From Anaerolineales bacterium (lineage in GTDB: Bacteria; Chloroflexota; Anaerolineae; Anaerolineales; DRMV01), in contig WFVP01000245.1 in the NCBI GenBank assembly GCA_015491595.1, positions 1 to 6,578 on the forward strand: a stretch of DNA of 6,578 bases, in the 5' to 3' direction. Below the pieces are notes generated by a model that did not search any database, was not told the origin of the DNA, and saw nothing but the letters and a program-made list of their open reading frames with translations. Both the position numbers and the translations under genes were made by a program. Below, piece after piece: positions 5,382 through 6,578 of the stretch (its first letter is position 1; each line of letters begins with the position of its first letter).

Positions 5382-6578
5382 TTACGGCGCGGGTTCCAGG
5401 CGGTAGATTTCCCCGGCCGTGTAGTGGGCCAGATACACCTCACCCCCCACGTCCGGCCCGAAGCCCGCGGTATCCCGACCAAAGGTGGAGATGTTGAAGG
5501 GGGTCTCATAGAGCAGGCCGTTGGCCCACGTGCCGTCGGGTTGACGACGCAGGCCCCAAATCCGCCCGCTGCAGAAATCACCGTAGAGGTAGACCCCCTG
5601 CCAATCGGGCCCCAGGGCCCGGCCGCGATACACCACGCCGCCCGTGATGGAGCATCCCTGGTCATGGCCGTACTCCACCACCGGGAAAATCAGCGTCAGC
5701 CCCGGCGGGGGCGTGTCCTCATAAGGGTGGGAACCTTCATAGTAGTCCCAACCGAAATTGGCACCGGCCCCACCGTCCGCAGGCCACACGTGCACCTCCT
5801 CCCACTTGTTCTGGCCCACGTCGGCGATGTACAGGTCCCCCGTGAGCGGGTCGAAATCGTAGCGCCAGGGATTGCGCAGGCCCAGGGCCCAAATCTCCGG
5901 CCGCCCGCCGCCCTGGGGGAAGGCGTTGTCCGGCGGGATACCGTAGGGTTCCACGTTCACATCAATGCGCAACATCTTGCCCAGGAGGGTCTGGGGATTC
6001 TGGGCGTTGTCCTGGGGGTCGCCGGCCGCGCCGCCGTCACCCAAGCCGATGTACAGGTAGCCGTCCGGCCCGAACAGGAGATGGCCGCCGTTGTGGTTCC
6101 CATAGGGCTGGTCCACCTGCAGGAGCACCCGCTCCTGCCCGGGGTCGGCCGTCCAGGTCTGCACATCCACCGGGAAGCGGGCGACCACGGTATCCCCCTG
6201 CTTGTCGGTGTAGTTTACGAACACCCAGGGAGTCTCGGGAAAGTCCGGATGGAAGGCCATACCCAACAGACCCTGCTCCGTGGCCTCCGACCCCACCCGG
6301 TCCCTCAGGTCCAGAAAGACCTGCCGCTCTCCCTGCCACAGGGTCCAGGCCACCCCCTGGCGTTCCAGGATGAACAGGCGCCCCGGATACCCGGGCGCGG
6401 CCACGATGGCCGTGGGCTGACGGAACCCTTCGGCCACCCGCACCCAACGGGCCGTGTTGGGGTCCGGGAGACCCCAGAGGTCCTGCGAGGGCGCCGCGGC
6501 GGTCGGGGTCGCGAGCGCAGGGGGCGACGTGGCTTCGGGGGAGGGCGTCGCGGTGGCGGGCGCAGCGCGGTCCACCGG
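5382..6578 (-). CDS. PQQ-type glucose/sorbosone dehydrogenase-like protein, secreted or lipid-anchored, 5' end beyond window
   Basis: The frame is open to the right edge, so the N-terminus is missing. Counting from the GTG at 6575 as residue 1, about 30 residues of Ala/Thr/Pro/Ser low complexity precede the domain. This is the usual linker after a lipoprotein or secretion signal that must lie outside the window. The rest is a six-bladed beta-propeller of the GSDH family (soluble glucose dehydrogenase / YliI-Asd type). The motifs are ILERQG (69-74), EQGLLGMAFHPDF (100-112), NYTDKQGDTVVARF (121-134), NHNGGHLLFGPDG (160-172, with the probable catalytic His161), YIGLGDGG (175-182), LLGKMLRIDV (197-206), ALGLRNPWRYDFDP (230-243), DVGQNKWEEV (252-261), GANFGWDYYEG (271-281) and YGDFCSGRIWGL (331-342). 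Relatives oxidise aldose sugars with PQQ and calcium outside the cytoplasm; some homologues show no such activity. Cys308 and Cys335 could pair. It converges on the BMP gene across a 75-nt gap. It is partial because of the window, not broken. Confidence 0.88.
   Translation of the reverse strand, partial: PVDRAAPATATPSPEATSPPALATPTAAAPSQDLWGLPDPNTARWVRVAEGFRQPTAIVAAPGYPGRLFILERQGVAWTLWQGERQVFLDLRDRVGSEATEQGLLGMAFHPDFPETPWVFVNYTDKQGDTVVARFPVDVQTWTADPGQERVLLQVDQPYGNHNGGHLLFGPDGYLYIGLGDGGAAGDPQDNAQNPQTLLGKMLRIDVNVEPYGIPPDNAFPQGGGRPEIWALGLRNPWRYDFDPLTGDLYIADVGQNKWEEVHVWPADGGAGANFGWDYYEGSHPYEDTPPPGLTLIFPVVEYGHDQGCSITGGVVYRGRALGPDWQGVYLYGDFCSGRIWGLRRQPDGTWANGLLYETPFNISTFGRDTAGFGPDVGGEVYLAHYTAGEIYRLEPAP

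Noticed and set aside
5382..6575. GTG at 6575 as the true start of the sugar dehydrogenase
   Set aside because: The frame remains open to the window edge, and the following Ala/Thr/Pro linker is typical of the region after a signal peptide, so the real start is very likely outside.

Overview
The window is GC-rich bacterial DNA with strong Shine-Dalgarno sequences and a strong preference for codons ending in G or C. A Chloroflexota (Anaerolineae-like) bacterium is a reasonable guess. It rests on the GC-rich style, the BMP-family lipoprotein with an acidic Thr/Glu/Pro linker, the lipoprotein-like sugar dehydrogenase with an Ala/Thr/Pro linker, the orphan BioY, and the GH130 and UMF1 genes. No rRNA or other marker confirms it. 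I see no tRNA, rRNA, CRISPR array, insertion sequence or phage gene.

Layout. Positions 1-2381 (minus strand) hold a probable three-gene unit, transcribed right to left: a UMF1/Atg22-like MFS transporter (2381-1056), an EF2563/YqeB-family protein (1008-136), and the N-terminus of a GH130 mannoside phosphorylase/hydrolase that runs off the left edge (125-1). Gaps are 47 and 10 nt, and the last ribosome binding site overlaps the YqeB stop codon. Upstream is a 210-nt non-coding stretch (2382-2591) with an imperfect hairpin. Next comes a solitary biotin transporter gene, bioY (3155-2592, minus), with its own extended -10 promoter candidate. Then comes an SDR oxidoreductase of the CsgA/sniffer type (3975-3277, minus). 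The SDR gene is divergent from a BMP-family ABC substrate-binding lipoprotein (4173-5306, plus), and both have convincing sigma70-type promoters in the shared 197-nt region. A strong intrinsic terminator (5325-5358) ends the BMP gene. Facing it is a PQQ-type glucose/sorbosone dehydrogenase-like secreted protein (6578-5382, minus) whose N-terminus lies beyond the right edge.

How they work together: most genes look like independent metabolic or uptake functions: biotin uptake, nucleoside-like or other small-molecule capture, extracytoplasmic sugar oxidation, and mannoside breakdown. The one grouping that suggests a joint role is UMF1 transporter-YqeB-GH130. It is unusual because YqeB is known mainly as a marker of selenium-dependent molybdenum hydroxylase systems and none of its usual partners is present here. 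I found no convincing new defence system, mobile element or RNA device. The most interesting leads are the YqeB-GH130 coupling, the orphan monocistronic BMP lipoprotein with a possible SD-masking leader, and the small inverted repeats around bioY and upstream of the transporter.
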